Positions 27,865 through 37,693 are shown, numbered from the stretch's first letter. The stretch: DNA of 64,000 nt from Brachyspira pilosicoli (GCF_036997485.1 NZ_JAWLPU010000001.1:62001-126000), one strand, 5' to 3'. Notes: generated by a model from the sequence alone, not told the origin. Made by a program: numbers and translations.

Positions 27865-28602
27865 TTAACAAGAACAACTGCTTCCATCTGGATGCTTGTG
27901 CTTATGTGATAATTCCATGTTTATTTGATTTTTATCAAGTTCTACTAATGTACCATTTTCAAAACAAAAAACTCTATTTGAAATTTTTGACATTCTCTCA
28001 ATATCATGTGTAACCATTACAATAGTTATTTTTTTATCTTTATTTAGAGCTTTAAGCAAATCATATAAAAAATTAATAGTTTCAATATCAACACCATTTG
28101 TAGGCTCATCTAATATTAATAAATTAGGGTTTTGCACCAAAGTTCTTGCTAAAAAAACTCTCTGTATCTGTCCGCCTGAAAGTTTTGATATTAATCTGTC
28201 TTTATAATCATACATACCTAAAAGTTTTAATGCTTCAAATACTTTTTCTTTATGATTTTTATTTGGAAACTTAAATAAACCAATATCCGAAAACATATTA
28301 GACATTACTATCTCATAAACAGTTGCAGGGAAGTTTAATATTTTGTAGTATGCATTCTGCTCTAAATATCCAATGTGCTGCCAATTTTTAAATCTCTTAA
28401 TGTCTTCGCCGTATAGTTTTATTTCGCCTCTATACTGATTAACTTCACCTAAAATAAGTTTTAATATAGTGCTTTTGCCAGCTCCATTAGACCCTATAAT
28501 AGAAACAAAGTCTCCTCTATTTATATCAAAGCTTATGCATTTTAGTATATCTTCTTGAGTGTATCCAAAATGCACATTTTTAAAACTTATTATATTTTCC
28601 AT
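27865..28602 (-). CDS. znuC: metal ABC transporter ATP-binding protein (ZnuC-like)
   Basis: A 245-residue ATPase that powers the metal importer. Walker A is GSNGAGKST (residues 36-44), the ABC signature is LSGGQIQR, Walker B is LLILDEPT and the switch histidine is in VMVTHD. The C-terminus carries an added tail with alternating His and Lys, HKHKHPDGSSCSC, a likely metal-binding or sensing segment. It lies between the binding lipoprotein gene (33 bases) and the permease gene. Confidence 0.93.
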   Translation of the reverse strand: MENIISFKNVHFGYTQEDILKCISFDINRGDFVSIIGSNGAGKSTILKLILGEVNQYRGEIKLYGEDIKRFKNWQHIGYLEQNAYYKILNFPATVYEIVMSNMFSDIGLFKFPNKNHKEKVFEALKLLGMYDYKDRLISKLSGGQIQRVFLARTLVQNPNLLILDEPTNGVDIETINFLYDLLKALNKDKKITIVMVTHDIERMSKISNRVFCFENGTLVELDKNQINMELSHKHKHPDGSSCSC

Positions 28603-28635
28603 TAAAAAACCTTAATTAATTATTTTATTATTTTA

Positions 28636-29496
28636 TTAATTATTAAGACCATTTGTTATAGCTTCGAGATTTTTTTGCATTATAGAAAAATAATCCTCTC
28701 CAGATTTTATATATTCTTCACTTAAAGATTCTATAGGGTTTAATGCACTCACTTTTACACCTGTTTCTTTTGCAATAGAATCTACAAGCTTAGAACTTGA
28801 GAAGTCTTCATAAAATATAGTTTTAATATTGTTGTTTTTTATAAAATTAATTGTTTGAGCCATAGTCTTAGCATCTGCTTCATCTCTTGCTATTGCAACT
28901 TGATTAAGATTATATTCTTTACAGAAATGTCCAAATGCAGGGTGAGTTACAACCAAATTAGTATTTTTTATATTTTGTAAATTATCTCTAAAGCTCTTAT
29001 CAAGTTCATCTAATTTATTAGCATATAAATTGTAATTAGAATTATAATAATCAGCATTTTTACTGTCTAATTCTATTAACACATTCTTTATATTTTCCAT
29101 TTGAATTTTTGCTTTTTTAGGTGAAAGCCAAAAATGAGGGTCTAATTCTTCATTGTTTATATTTGAAGAAGCCTCTAAATATTTTAAATCTTTTATTGTA
29201 TCTTTAACAGTGTCTGCCCAATGCTCCATTGAAGCCCCATTATATATAAATAGATTAGCCTTACTTAAATTAGCCATATCTTTTGATGTAAGCTCAAAAT
29301 CATGAGGCTCAGAACCTGCTGAAGTTATATTATAAATATCTATTTTCTCTCCGCCGATTTTTTTAGCGAAATCATAAATAGGATATATACTTGCATATAC
29401 TTGAAGTTTGTCGGTTGCGTTTTGATTATTGTTATTATTGTTGTTACAAGAAACGAAAGAAACTAATATTAGTAATAAATAAAAAATATACCTCAT
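28636..29496 (-). CDS. znuA: metal-binding lipoprotein of ABC transporter (ZnuA/TroA-like)
   Basis: A 286-residue solute-binding protein of cluster A-I. The signal ends in lipobox FVSC followed by an Asn run. Metal ligands of the family are visible: the histidines in EPHDFE, DPHFW and THPAFGHF, and the acidic residue in FYEDFSSSKLVD. No long His-rich loop typical of E. coli ZnuA is present, so zinc and manganese are both possible. It heads the operon, with AGGA at 29506-29509 and an operator-like palindrome over the promoter. Confidence 0.9.
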   Translation of the reverse strand: MRYIFYLLLILVSFVSCNNNNNNNQNATDKLQVYASIYPIYDFAKKIGGEKIDIYNITSAGSEPHDFELTSKDMANLSKANLFIYNGASMEHWADTVKDTIKDLKYLEASSNINNEELDPHFWLSPKKAKIQMENIKNVLIELDSKNADYYNSNYNLYANKLDELDKSFRDNLQNIKNTNLVVTHPAFGHFCKEYNLNQVAIARDEADAKTMAQTINFIKNNNIKTIFYEDFSSSKLVDSIAKETGVKVSALNPIESLSEEYIKSGEDYFSIMQKNLEAITNGLNN

Positions 29497-29509
29497 CTGC
29501 GTTTATCCT

Positions 29510-29545
29510 TATAGTATTATAACATCGAAACATTATAATACTATA
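29510..29545 (-). promoter_or_regulatory. inverted-repeat operator over znuA promoter
   Basis: A perfect 13-base inverted repeat, TATAGTATTATAA (29510-29522) and TTATAATACTATA (29533-29545), with a 10-base spacer. It covers the -10 and the expected start point and ends at the ribosome-binding site. There is no T run on either strand, so it is not a normal terminator. Its half-sites contain TTATAAT, as in Fur/PerR/Zur-type boxes. Most likely bound by a metal-sensing repressor. Confidence 0.6.
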
Positions 29546-29559
29546 AAAATAAATTTCAA
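29532..29559 (-). promoter_or_regulatory. znuA promoter
   Basis: Minus strand: TTGAAA (29559-29554), 16-base spacer, TATAAT (29537-29532). The -10 lies inside the upstream arm of the inverted repeat. Confidence 0.65.
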
Positions 29560-29578
29560 TGTTTTAATGCTATAACAA

Positions 29579-30247
29579 TTATTCTACTTTCTCAAAATTG
29601 CTCTTAGGCTCTCCGCATAATGGGCATTTCCAATCATTAGGAAGCTCTTCAAATGGAACACTTCCTTTATATTCAAATCCGCAAGTTTTACATCTATAAA
29701 CTGCTTTAGGTTTTTCTGCTTCTTCTTTTTTTTCTGCTTTGTTTTCATAAGCATTTGCAGTAGAAGCATTAGGAGGAGTTTTTCCTTTTATTACTGTATG
29801 ATAATAAGAATAAGTCATAGAGTTAGTGTTATTATCAAATATATCAGCATCTACTAACTCACCTATAAATAAAGTATGAGTAAATACATCAAAACTATTT
29901 ACAACTTTACATACAAAATAAGCATTAGCGTCTTTTATAACAGGAAGACCTTCTTTCATCTCATAATTAACATTTTCAAATTTATTGGCATCTCTTGAAC
30001 TTCTAAAACCAAAACCTCCTATCAAAGCAGGGTCGCTTTTTTCTGAAAGAACTGATAATGCAAATTTACCGCTTTTTTTGATGCATTCATTGGTATAATT
30101 ATTTTTGTTTACACTAATCATAATTGTAGTTGGAGTTGATGTTATTTGTGTGGAGGTGTTTATAGTACAGCCTACTGGTTTATCATCGTCCATTGTAGTT
30201 AAAATATACATTCCATAAGATAATTTTGTTAATGCAAATGTATTCAT
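29579..30247 (-). CDS. flavin reductase-rubredoxin fusion (high-molecular-weight rubredoxin type)
   Basis: A 222-residue fusion. Residues 1-155 are a flavin-reductase-like FMN-binding domain (split-barrel; [27 protein letters not shown]). After a Lys/Glu-rich linker, residues 183-222 are a rubredoxin domain with iron ligands CKTC and CPLC. The loop between the two cysteine pairs is only 18 residues against about 29 in classical rubredoxin. Related fusions carry electrons from NAD(P)H to oxygen- or NO-reducing flavodiiron proteins, or to rubrerythrin-type peroxidases; this role is inferred. AAGGAG precedes the ATG. Confidence 0.9.
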   Translation of the reverse strand: MNTFALTKLSYGMYILTTMDDDKPVGCTINTSTQITSTPTTIMISVNKNNYTNECIKKSGKFALSVLSEKSDPALIGGFGFRSSRDANKFENVNYEMKEGLPVIKDANAYFVCKVVNSFDVFTHTLFIGELVDADIFDNNTNSMTYSYYHTVIKGKTPPNASTANAYENKAEKKEEAEKPKAVYRCKTCGFEYKGSVPFEELPNDWKCPLCGEPKSNFEKVE

Positions 30248-30438
30248 GATTTTTACTCCTTATTAGTAATAATTATTATTAATTATAGTAAATTTTTTTC
30301 GTTTTGTCAAAATTGTTTTTTAAATTTTAATTTAAACTACTTATGTATTTAGTTAAACGATTTGAATGATAAAAATTTTGAAGAAGTATCTACAAAAAAT
30401 CATAACGCATTTATAAAAATATAGTTATTTAAGCAATA

Positions 30439-31437
30439 TTAAATATTGTCATTTTTGTATAATTTATATCTGTTTTCTCTGTATCTAATTGAAACATTTT
30501 GCTTGAAAATTGTGAATCTTATATAATTGTATTTGTATTTTACAATAGAGTAGTATTCTTTAATTGTATTTGATTCTATTAAACATATAAATTCTTTAGA
30601 AAAATATTGATAATCATCTTTATTAAGATTAATCATTATTTTTTTTAATATGTTTTTCATCATATCAAAAACTTTTCTCTCATCATCTTGAGTAAAGTTT
30701 TTTGTTCTAAAAGCTAAGAAAGCCTCTTGTTCTACAAACTTAGCAAAAGATAATGATTTAGTTTGCCAAAAATTATATTCTGTATAAAACTCATCTAAAA
30801 TATCAAACCATTTTTGTATTTGTTTAACTAAAGTAGAAGCATTTTTTATAGCATTTTGAGTAACTTGTCCTTCTCTTTTTATATAATGATAATGTGTATT
30901 ATATTCATAGCTTACATTTTTAGTATACATTAAAAGTTTATGAGAGAATATAGCATCTTCTCCAGGTTGAACATTTAGAGGAAATCTCAAATGCTTATTT
31001 TCTTTTAAAATGCTCGTCTTTATAAACATAGACCAAGAAATTAAAGCAGAATGAAATTCTTTTGTAACTCTTTTATCAAGCCCCCAAAAATTACTTAATA
31101 TAACTAAATCACTGTTATTTTTTTTAGCATTATTATAAAATACTTCAGCAAAATCTTTATCTATATAATCATCACTATCTACACAAAATAGGTATTCTCC
31201 AGTGGCATTTTCTATACCATCGTTTCTACCAGCAGAAACCCCAGCATTTTTCTTGTTTATTATTTTTATTCTTTTGTCTTTTGCAGCATATTCTTCAAGT
31301 ATAGAAAGTGAATTATCTGTAGAGCCGTCATTTATGCATATTATTTCTAAATCTTTATATGTTTGATTGACAACACTATCTAAACAATTTCTTAAATATT
31401 TTTCAACATTATAAACTAATATCATTACACTAATCAT
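30439..31437 (-). CDS. family 2 glycosyltransferase
   Basis: A 332-residue GT2 enzyme. MISVMILVYNVEKYLRNCLDSVVNQTY at the N-terminus is the nucleotide-sugar fold start, NDGSTDNS binds UDP, and FCVDSDD provides the metal-binding DxD. The C-terminal 120 residues are helical and not recognised. It is cytoplasmic, with no membrane anchor, and probably adds a sugar to a lipooligosaccharide, glycolipid or glycoprotein; the substrate cannot be read. It stands apart from other glycan genes. A short fragment resembling the intergenic repeat tail (ATATAGTTATTTAAGC) lies at its 3' end. Confidence 0.85.
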   Translation of the reverse strand: MISVMILVYNVEKYLRNCLDSVVNQTYKDLEIICINDGSTDNSLSILEEYAAKDKRIKIINKKNAGVSAGRNDGIENATGEYLFCVDSDDYIDKDFAEVFYNNAKKNNSDLVILSNFWGLDKRVTKEFHSALISWSMFIKTSILKENKHLRFPLNVQPGEDAIFSHKLLMYTKNVSYEYNTHYHYIKREGQVTQNAIKNASTLVKQIQKWFDILDEFYTEYNFWQTKSLSFAKFVEQEAFLAFRTKNFTQDDERKVFDMMKNILKKIMINLNKDDYQYFSKEFICLIESNTIKEYYSIVKYKYNYIRFTIFKQNVSIRYRENRYKLYKNDNI

Positions 31438-31563
31438 AATTATATATTAACAAAATAATTAAAAAAACTCAAGGTATACTATATTAATTATTCTATTTAT
31501 AGTATTGTTTTTTTTGAAATTAATTTATAAAATAGAATAAAATTATACTACTATGGATAATTT

Positions 31564-32346
31564 ATGAAAAGAATTGGTATTTATATAGATTTAGAAAATA
31601 TTGCTCATTTAAAGTTTAATGTCAATTTTAAATTGATTCTTGAAGATATAATAAAGTTTTATAGAAGTAATTTAAAAGATAAAGATATTTACTATTCAAT
31701 AAAAAAAGCCTATGGAGATAATAAATCAATAAAGCTATACGAAAAAGAGCTTAGAGATTTGCATATAGATATAATTCATTCTGTGCATATAAATAAAGCC
31801 AAAAACATGTCGGATATGATTTCTTCTATAGATGCTTTTGAAGATTTTGTTTTTAATAAAAATATAGATATAATAGTATTTGTAAGCAGAGATGTTGATT
31901 ATACTATTGTGATGGAGAGATTAAAAAGGCATGGAGCTATAACTGCTATAGTTACAACTATCACTAATGCTAATAGAGATATTTTTCAAAATGTTTCTAA
32001 TAAGATTTTTAAGATAGAAAAATATAAATCAAAAGAAAATGATAAAACTAATCAATTAGATGAATATAGTTTAGAGTATTTAAAGTTTTTTTATAATAGG
32101 GTTATTGAAGTTTATAATAATAATACAGAAAGTAAGAAGTTTTCTATATCTGATATATGCAATAAAGTAAATATGGATTTTAAATTAGAGCAAGGTGAGA
32201 GTGCTATAGAAAAGACTTATTTTAAAAAGATAAAAAGGCTATTTAAATATTTAATAGAAAATGATATAGATATAAAAGTAGATAGAGATTATTTTAGTAT
32301 AGATGATATTGAAAAGCTTCACTATTTTTTTAGAAGTTTAGATTGA
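31564..32346 (+). CDS. NYN-domain (PIN-like) putative RNase
   Basis: A 260-residue protein. Residues 1-150 form an NYN/LabA-like domain with the expected acidic residues: YIDLENIAH (Asp and Asn), KNMSDMISSID and VSRDVDYTIVMERL. These match the metal-binding nuclease site of the PIN superfamily. The C-terminal 90 residues (after about 170) look like a winged-helix or OST-HTH/LOTUS-type RNA-binding domain, as often seen in this family. A role in RNA processing or decay is inferred. It ends 36 bases before tyrA. Confidence 0.8.
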   Translation: MKRIGIYIDLENIAHLKFNVNFKLILEDIIKFYRSNLKDKDIYYSIKKAYGDNKSIKLYEKELRDLHIDIIHSVHINKAKNMSDMISSIDAFEDFVFNKNIDIIVFVSRDVDYTIVMERLKRHGAITAIVTTITNANRDIFQNVSNKIFKIEKYKSKENDKTNQLDEYSLEYLKFFYNRVIEVYNNNTESKKFSISDICNKVNMDFKLEQGESAIEKTYFKKIKRLFKYLIENDIDIKVDRDYFSIDDIEKLHYFFRSLD

Positions 32347-32382
32347 ATAATTAATTAAAAAATATATTTGGAGATTGCTTTT

Positions 32383-33219
32383 ATGATTAATATTGCTGTT
32401 ATTGGTTTGGGTTTAATGGGGGGCTCTTTAGTTAAGGCTTTAAATGGTTATAATATATGGGCTTTGGATACTAATAAAGATGCAGTAGATAATGCTTTAA
32501 AAGATAAATACATACAAAAAGGAAGTTATGATTATTCAAATATAGAAGATATGTTTTCTTGGGCTCATATTATTATGATATGCACTTTGCCTTCTATAGC
32601 TCTGGATGTTATAAATAGATATTCATCACTTATAACAGATGATAAGATACTCTCCGATTTTTGTGGAGTTAAGACTGATATATTTAATGCAGCAAAAAAC
32701 AAAAAATATGTATCGCTTCACACTATGGCGGGTAAAGAAAAGGGAGGCTATAATAACTCAAGCGAATCATTATTCAAAAACTCTAATGCCATAATAATAG
32801 CTAATGATAATGCTAATAAAGAAGACATAAAAAAAATAGAAGATTTGGCTTTAAATATAGGCTGTAAAAATATAATTGTATCAACAGAAAAAGAACATGA
32901 TAAAATGATAGCATTCACTAGTCAGCTTATGCATATAATAGCCTGCTCTATAGTCAATCACAAAGATTTTTTAGCTTCACTTGGTTTTGAAGGAAATAGT
33001 TTGGGAGACCATACAAGAGTAGGCACAATAGATGCCAATATGTGGAGTGAACTTTTTGCAAGAAATTCTGAATATTTATCTTTATCTTTAGGGGAATATA
33101 TACAAAGGTTAGAAGATTTTCAAAAAGCATTGCAAAGTAAAGACAGAGAAAAACTTAGAGAATTAATGTTAAGTTCTAATAGTATAAAAGAGAAATGGAA
33201 CAATTCTAAAAATAAGTAA
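32383..33219 (+). CDS. tyrA: prephenate/arogenate dehydrogenase
   Basis: A 278-residue NAD(P)-dependent enzyme for tyrosine synthesis. The dinucleotide-binding motif GLGLMGGSL begins at residue 7, the HTMAGKEKGGY segment carries the catalytic histidine region, and the helical C-terminal domain contains HDKMIAFTSQLMHIIA. GGAG lies 9 bases before the ATG at 32383; the upstream TTG at 32368 is rejected. No chorismate mutase domain is fused. There are no other aromatic-pathway genes next to it. Confidence 0.9.
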   Translation: MINIAVIGLGLMGGSLVKALNGYNIWALDTNKDAVDNALKDKYIQKGSYDYSNIEDMFSWAHIIMICTLPSIALDVINRYSSLITDDKILSDFCGVKTDIFNAAKNKKYVSLHTMAGKEKGGYNNSSESLFKNSNAIIIANDNANKEDIKKIEDLALNIGCKNIIVSTEKEHDKMIAFTSQLMHIIACSIVNHKDFLASLGFEGNSLGDHTRVGTIDANMWSELFARNSEYLSLSLGEYIQRLEDFQKALQSKDREKLRELMLSSNSIKEKWNNSKNK

Positions 33220-33248
33220 TTTTTAATATTATATTTTTAAGTAATTAT

Positions 33249-33474
33249 AATTTTTTATTGTTCTTTTTCCCCTTACATAGTACAGACTTCGTCAAAGTTT
33301 TTGGCTTTTAATAAAGTTTTGCTAATTTTTAATTAAAATATATGGTGTTATCCTATATTTTTTCAAAATGAGCATGATTTTTTGTATTCTTTATTTGCAC
33401 TTTTTGGTTCTTTTTGCGGCGGGAAAAAGAACAATAAAAAAAATTGACAAACTTAAAAATTGCTAGTATTTATA
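33249..33474. repeat. intergenic modular repeat, copy R4 with inverted ends
   Basis: Between the convergent tyrA and pyrG genes. The arms AATTTTTTATTGTTCTTTTT (from 33249) and its inverted partner ending at 33445 (AAAAAGAACAATAAAAAAAATT) match with one 2-base gap. Between them are the CAGACTTCGTCAAAG and TTTGCACTTTTTGGTTC modules seen in other copies; beyond the right arm is TTGACAAACTTAAAAATTG, also found in R3. Confidence 0.75.
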
Positions 33475-33487
33475 ATTCAAATAAAAA

Positions 33488-35107
33488 TTATTTGTTTTTG
33501 AATTTTTTAGCAGCTTCAATAAAACCAACAAATATAGGATGAGGGTTTGTTATTCTTGATTTCAATTCTGGATGAAACTGAACTCCTATCATAAATGGAT
33601 GGTCTTTTATTTCTGATATTTCAACCAAATCAGCATCTTTTGTTTTTCCTGTAATTATAAATCCTGCTTTTTCCATTTTATCAATATATTTATTATTAAA
33701 CTCATATCTATGTCTATGTCTTTCGCTTATTACAGTAGAGTTATATAATTTATGAGCTAAAGAACCCTCTTTTATATTGCATTCAAAAGCACCAAGTCTC
33801 ATAGTGCCGCCTTTAAGCATGATTTTCTTTTGTTCTTCCATCATAGTAATAATTGGGTTTTTACAATTTTCATTTATCTCTATTGTGTTTGCATCTTCAA
33901 GTTTTAATACATTTCTTGCAAACTCTATACTCATAAGCTGCATACCTAAACATATTCCCAAATAAGGAATTTTATTCTCTCTGGCATATTTAATGGCTTT
34001 TATCTTTCCTTCTATTCCTCTCTCTCCAAATCCTCCAGGTATAATAAGTCCATTAATATCCTCAAAATATTTTGACATATCATCTTTACCTTCTAATTCT
34101 TCTGCATTTATCCATTTTATATCAACGTTAATGTCATTGTATATTCCGCCATGATTTAACGCCTCTATTAATGATATATAAGCATCTTTCATAGATATAT
34201 ATTTTCCAACAACAGCAATAGTAACTTTTTCATTTTGTATAGCTATATTTTTTTGTTTAGCTACCAATTCTGTCCAATGAGATAAATCTATCTTAGCCGT
34301 TTCTAATTTAAAATGTTTACATACCACATCAGAAAGCCCCTGAGCTTCAAGCATTAGTGGTACAGAATATATATTAGGTTCATCAAAGTTCTCAAATACA
34401 TTTTGTTTTGGCAAATTACAGAATAATGCTATTTTAGATTTATGAGATTCTTCTAAATGTTTATTTGTTCTGCATACTAATATATCAGGTATAATACCGC
34501 TTTGCATAAGTTCTTTTACACTATGCTGAGTTGGTTTTGTTTTAATCTCTTCAGATGAACTTATAAAAGGTATTAATGTAACATGTATATATAAAACATT
34601 ATCCTGTCCTAATTCTGTTTTTACCTGTCTTATAGCTTCAATATATGGCAATGATTCTATGTCCCCAATAGTTCCGCCTATTTCTGTGATTACTATATCA
34701 GTTTTTTTAGTATCATTTTCTCTGTATATTCTTCTTTTTATTTCATTTGTAATATGAGGTATAACCTGAACAGTTTGTCCAAGATATTTACCTTCTCTTT
34801 CCATATTTATAACATGCTGATATATTTTACCAGTAGTAACATTGCTGTATTTATTTAAATTTTCATCAATAAATCTTTCATAATGCCCAATATCCAAATC
34901 TGTTTCAGCTCCATCATCAGTAACAAAAACTTCACCATGCTGAAAAGGACTCATAGTACCCGGGTCAAGATTGATGTAAGGGTCTAATTTTTGTATAGTT
35001 ACACTTAAACCGCGAGCCTTTAATAGCCTTCCAAGTGAAGCAGCTGTTATACCTTTACCAAGTCCAGATACAACTCCGCCTGTTACAAATATGTATTTAG
35101 TATCCAT
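33488..35107 (-). CDS. pyrG: CTP synthase
   Basis: A 539-residue enzyme that makes CTP from UTP, ATP and glutamine. The N-terminal synthase domain begins [23 protein letters not shown] with the P-loop-like [10 protein letters not shown]. The glutamine amidotransferase domain has the nucleophile in [12 protein letters not shown] and the HPEL histidine-glutamate pair near the C-terminus. AGAGGA lies just before the ATG at 35107; the 22-residue upstream extension from 35173 is not supported. Length is normal. Confidence 0.97.
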   Translation of the reverse strand: MDTKYIFVTGGVVSGLGKGITAASLGRLLKARGLSVTIQKLDPYINLDPGTMSPFQHGEVFVTDDGAETDLDIGHYERFIDENLNKYSNVTTGKIYQHVINMEREGKYLGQTVQVIPHITNEIKRRIYRENDTKKTDIVITEIGGTIGDIESLPYIEAIRQVKTELGQDNVLYIHVTLIPFISSSEEIKTKPTQHSVKELMQSGIIPDILVCRTNKHLEESHKSKIALFCNLPKQNVFENFDEPNIYSVPLMLEAQGLSDVVCKHFKLETAKIDLSHWTELVAKQKNIAIQNEKVTIAVVGKYISMKDAYISLIEALNHGGIYNDINVDIKWINAEELEGKDDMSKYFEDINGLIIPGGFGERGIEGKIKAIKYARENKIPYLGICLGMQLMSIEFARNVLKLEDANTIEINENCKNPIITMMEEQKKIMLKGGTMRLGAFECNIKEGSLAHKLYNSTVISERHRHRYEFNNKYIDKMEKAGFIITGKTKDADLVEISEIKDHPFMIGVQFHPELKSRITNPHPIFVGFIEAAKKFKNK

Positions 35108-35256
35108 AGTTTCCTCTGTTATTCCTTTAATATTTTGATTATAAACAATATCATTAAAAAAATATAAAATCAAGGTAAATTTTTTATTAATTGTAATATT
35201 TTTTGTTATATATTAGAAATAAAAAATTAAAAATAATTTTTTTAGAGGTGTTAGTT

Positions 35257-35760
35257 ATGATGAGATTGTTTATTAGTTTGGTTATAGTTTTGTTTTTAGC
35301 TTCTTGTACAGCTTCAAACAATAAAGAAGAAAATAATGCCCCTTCAGAAGTGGTTGTTGATTATGTTCAAGTGGATTCTCCAAATTCTTTTATTCCTTTA
35401 GGTATAGGAATTACAGTAGCCCCTCCAGAACATGGCCAAAATGCTAAATATTTTATAGCTAACAAAGATGTTGCTGAAGTTAATTTTGATTATATGAACA
35501 ATAATTATACTTATAGAGCTTCAAAAAATACTAATAATTTGCTTTCATTTTATGGGGACTATGTTAATAGCGGGAAAAACTTTACAGAAGAAGAAAATAA
35601 TATTGTTGTAGAATATAATATCGCTTCAAATAATGAAAAGTTTACATTATGGAGAGTAGATGATGTTTATTATATTTTATCAACACAGGCAGAAAATGAT
35701 AAAGATTTAACTAATCTTTCGTCGCTTTATATAAAATCAATACATTGGCATAAGCAATAA
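35257..35760 (+). CDS. small lipoprotein of unknown function
   Basis: A 167-residue protein, MMRLFISLVIVLFLASC, with lipobox FLASC. AGAGGTG lies 6 bases before the first of two adjacent ATG codons. The mature part is polar, with aromatic residues spaced as in small beta domains (NFDYMNNNYTYRASKN, FTLWRVDDVYYIL). No family recognised; similar in build to the lipoprotein at 6682-7224. Divergent from pyrG. Confidence 0.75.
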   Translation: MMRLFISLVIVLFLASCTASNNKEENNAPSEVVVDYVQVDSPNSFIPLGIGITVAPPEHGQNAKYFIANKDVAEVNFDYMNNNYTYRASKNTNNLLSFYGDYVNSGKNFTEEENNIVVEYNIASNNEKFTLWRVDDVYYILSTQAENDKDLTNLSSLYIKSIHWHKQ

Positions 35761-35931
35761 TATTTTTCTGTTATTGATAAATTTGCTTAAAAATAAATAG
35801 TTATTTCTTTTGTAAACTATTACATATACTCTATAGATAGATTGAAAACTAATAATATTAACAAATTATTTTTAATTTTTATTAATAATAATTAAAAACA
35901 GCTATTAATATTAGCGAATAATTGACAATTA

Positions 35932-35959
35932 TTATTAGTAAAATATACTATATTATATA
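35932..35959 (+). promoter_or_regulatory. probable promoter of the 5'-nucleotidase gene
   Basis: Perfect TTGACA (35932-35937), 16-base spacer, TATATA (35954-35959). TTGGAG follows as ribosome-binding site. Confidence 0.6.
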
Positions 35960-35981
35960 CAAAATATTGGAGTTTATATAG

Positions 35982-37526
35982 ATGAAAAAAATTAGCATTA
36001 TTTTACTAATGATTTTTTTTGCTTTATCATCATGCAATAATACTGCAGCAAAAAAATCTACAAACAGCGGTGAGTTAACTATCATACACATGAATGATAC
36101 GCATGGAAAAGATGAAGAAGAAATGATAGTAAATAAAGAAATAACCCCTCCGGAAACTAATTATATGTATGGGGCAGCAAGAAGGGCGACATATATAAAA
36201 GATGTGAGAGCAACTAATAATAATGTTTTAGTTCTTCATGCTGGGGATACTATTACAGGAAGCGTTTATTCTACAGTATTTATGGGAAGAGATGAAGTTG
36301 ATATTATGAATATGATAGGAGTTGATGCTGCTGCTGTTGGAAACCATTTTGTAGATTATGGACTTGACAATTTTACTGAGATAATGAAAGAGAGAAAATT
36401 CCCTACTCTATCTATAAACATAAAAAATAAAAATGATAATAGCTATTATGCTTTACCATATATAGTAACAAATGTAAATGGTCTTAATGTAGCTATAATA
36501 GGCATTACAACCACAGATTCTGTTTATAATCCTAAATATGTTCAAGGGTTAGTATTTGAAAAAGAGATAGACTCATTAAAAAGTTTCTTAAAATCTACAC
36601 CTCTTAATACAACCAATGATGTTACAATACTTTTGAGCCATGTAGGCTATGAGGGTGATAAAAAAATAGCCGAAGCTTTCCCTAAAACTTTTGATATAAT
36701 AGTTGGAGGACACAGCCACACTGTATTAGAAGAAGCAGACATTGTAAACGGCACACCTATAGTACAGGCTGGATATTATGGAAGATATTTAGGACAAATA
36801 GATTTATCTGTAAATAATGGCAAAATAGAAAAATTTAATTATAAACTCATACCTATGGACGGTAATATCAAACAAGATACTGATATGCTATCATTTATTG
36901 ATGAGATGAAAGGAACTGTAGATAAAGAGTTTAATGTTAGAATAGGTACTTTACCTGTAGAACTCGTTCATGATGGCATAAGGTCTAATTCTATGGCAAT
37001 AGGCAATTTTGCTTGTGATTTGGTGTTAGATTCTTATGACAATTTGGATATGGTATTAATGAACTCTGGCGGGCTTAGAACTCCATTAAAAAAAGGCGAT
37101 ATAACATTGGGTAATATACAAAATGAGTTTTTCCCATTTGATAATGAAGTTGTATTGGTTACATTAACAGGAAAAGATATTTTAGATATGCTTAAAATAT
37201 CCGGACAAAAGAGAGGTGCTGGTGCTTTTCTGCAGTTATCTAGAGGAATGGAAGTAAAATATAATGCTAATGGAGAATTATTATCTGCTACTTTAAATGG
37301 TGAAAATATTGATGAGACAAAAGATTATACTGTTGCTTTATCAAGTTTTGTATTTTTGGGAGGAGATGGTTATCAGGATGCCAATGGAAAAGCTATAGGA
37401 GAAAAGGGCAAAAACATAGTTATGACTGGTAATGATATGCGTGATGCCATGATAGCAAAAATTAAAGAGCTTAATAATATACCAGAAAGCTATATAGATA
37501 ATAAACAAAGAGTAATATTTGAATAA
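35982..37526 (+). CDS. 5'-nucleotidase/UshA-like metallophosphoesterase lipoprotein
   Basis: A 514-residue lipoprotein (lipobox LSSC at residues 16-19). The metallophosphoesterase domain has the dinuclear-metal motifs MNDTHG, HAGDTITGS, GNHFVDYG and GGHSHT in order. The C-terminal 5'-nucleotidase domain holds NSGGLRTPLKKGDIT and SSFVFLGGDGYQ for nucleoside binding. It should hydrolyse nucleotides or UDP-sugars outside the inner membrane for salvage. Single gene with a promoter and a strong terminator. Confidence 0.92.
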   Translation: MKKISIILLMIFFALSSCNNTAAKKSTNSGELTIIHMNDTHGKDEEEMIVNKEITPPETNYMYGAARRATYIKDVRATNNNVLVLHAGDTITGSVYSTVFMGRDEVDIMNMIGVDAAAVGNHFVDYGLDNFTEIMKERKFPTLSINIKNKNDNSYYALPYIVTNVNGLNVAIIGITTTDSVYNPKYVQGLVFEKEIDSLKSFLKSTPLNTTNDVTILLSHVGYEGDKKIAEAFPKTFDIIVGGHSHTVLEEADIVNGTPIVQAGYYGRYLGQIDLSVNNGKIEKFNYKLIPMDGNIKQDTDMLSFIDEMKGTVDKEFNVRIGTLPVELVHDGIRSNSMAIGNFACDLVLDSYDNLDMVLMNSGGLRTPLKKGDITLGNIQNEFFPFDNEVVLVTLTGKDILDMLKISGQKRGAGAFLQLSRGMEVKYNANGELLSATLNGENIDETKDYTVALSSFVFLGGDGYQDANGKAIGEKGKNIVMTGNDMRDAMIAKIKELNNIPESYIDNKQRVIFE

Positions 37527-37551
37527 AATAATTTAATATTCAATTTTAAAA

Positions 37552-37590
37552 AAAGAGCCTGTTTTTTATAAAGCAGGCTCTTTATTTTTT
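37552..37590 (+). terminator. terminator after the 5'-nucleotidase gene
   Basis: AAAGAGCCTG (37552-37561) pairs with CAGGCTCTTT (37574-37583), then ATTTTTT. Confidence 0.92.
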
Positions 37591-37693
37591 ATAAAATGCC
37601 TTTTAAAATATTCTTGTAAAAAATCAGTATATATGTTAATTTTTATGCATATAATTTTATATATTTTATATAATTTTTATTGGAGTTTAAAAA

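Noticed and set aside
33249-33474. The R4 repeat as an ordinary pyrG/tyrA bidirectional terminator
   Set aside because: The arms are nearly 150 bases apart, with modules of the dispersed repeat between, so a simple terminator stem is unlikely.
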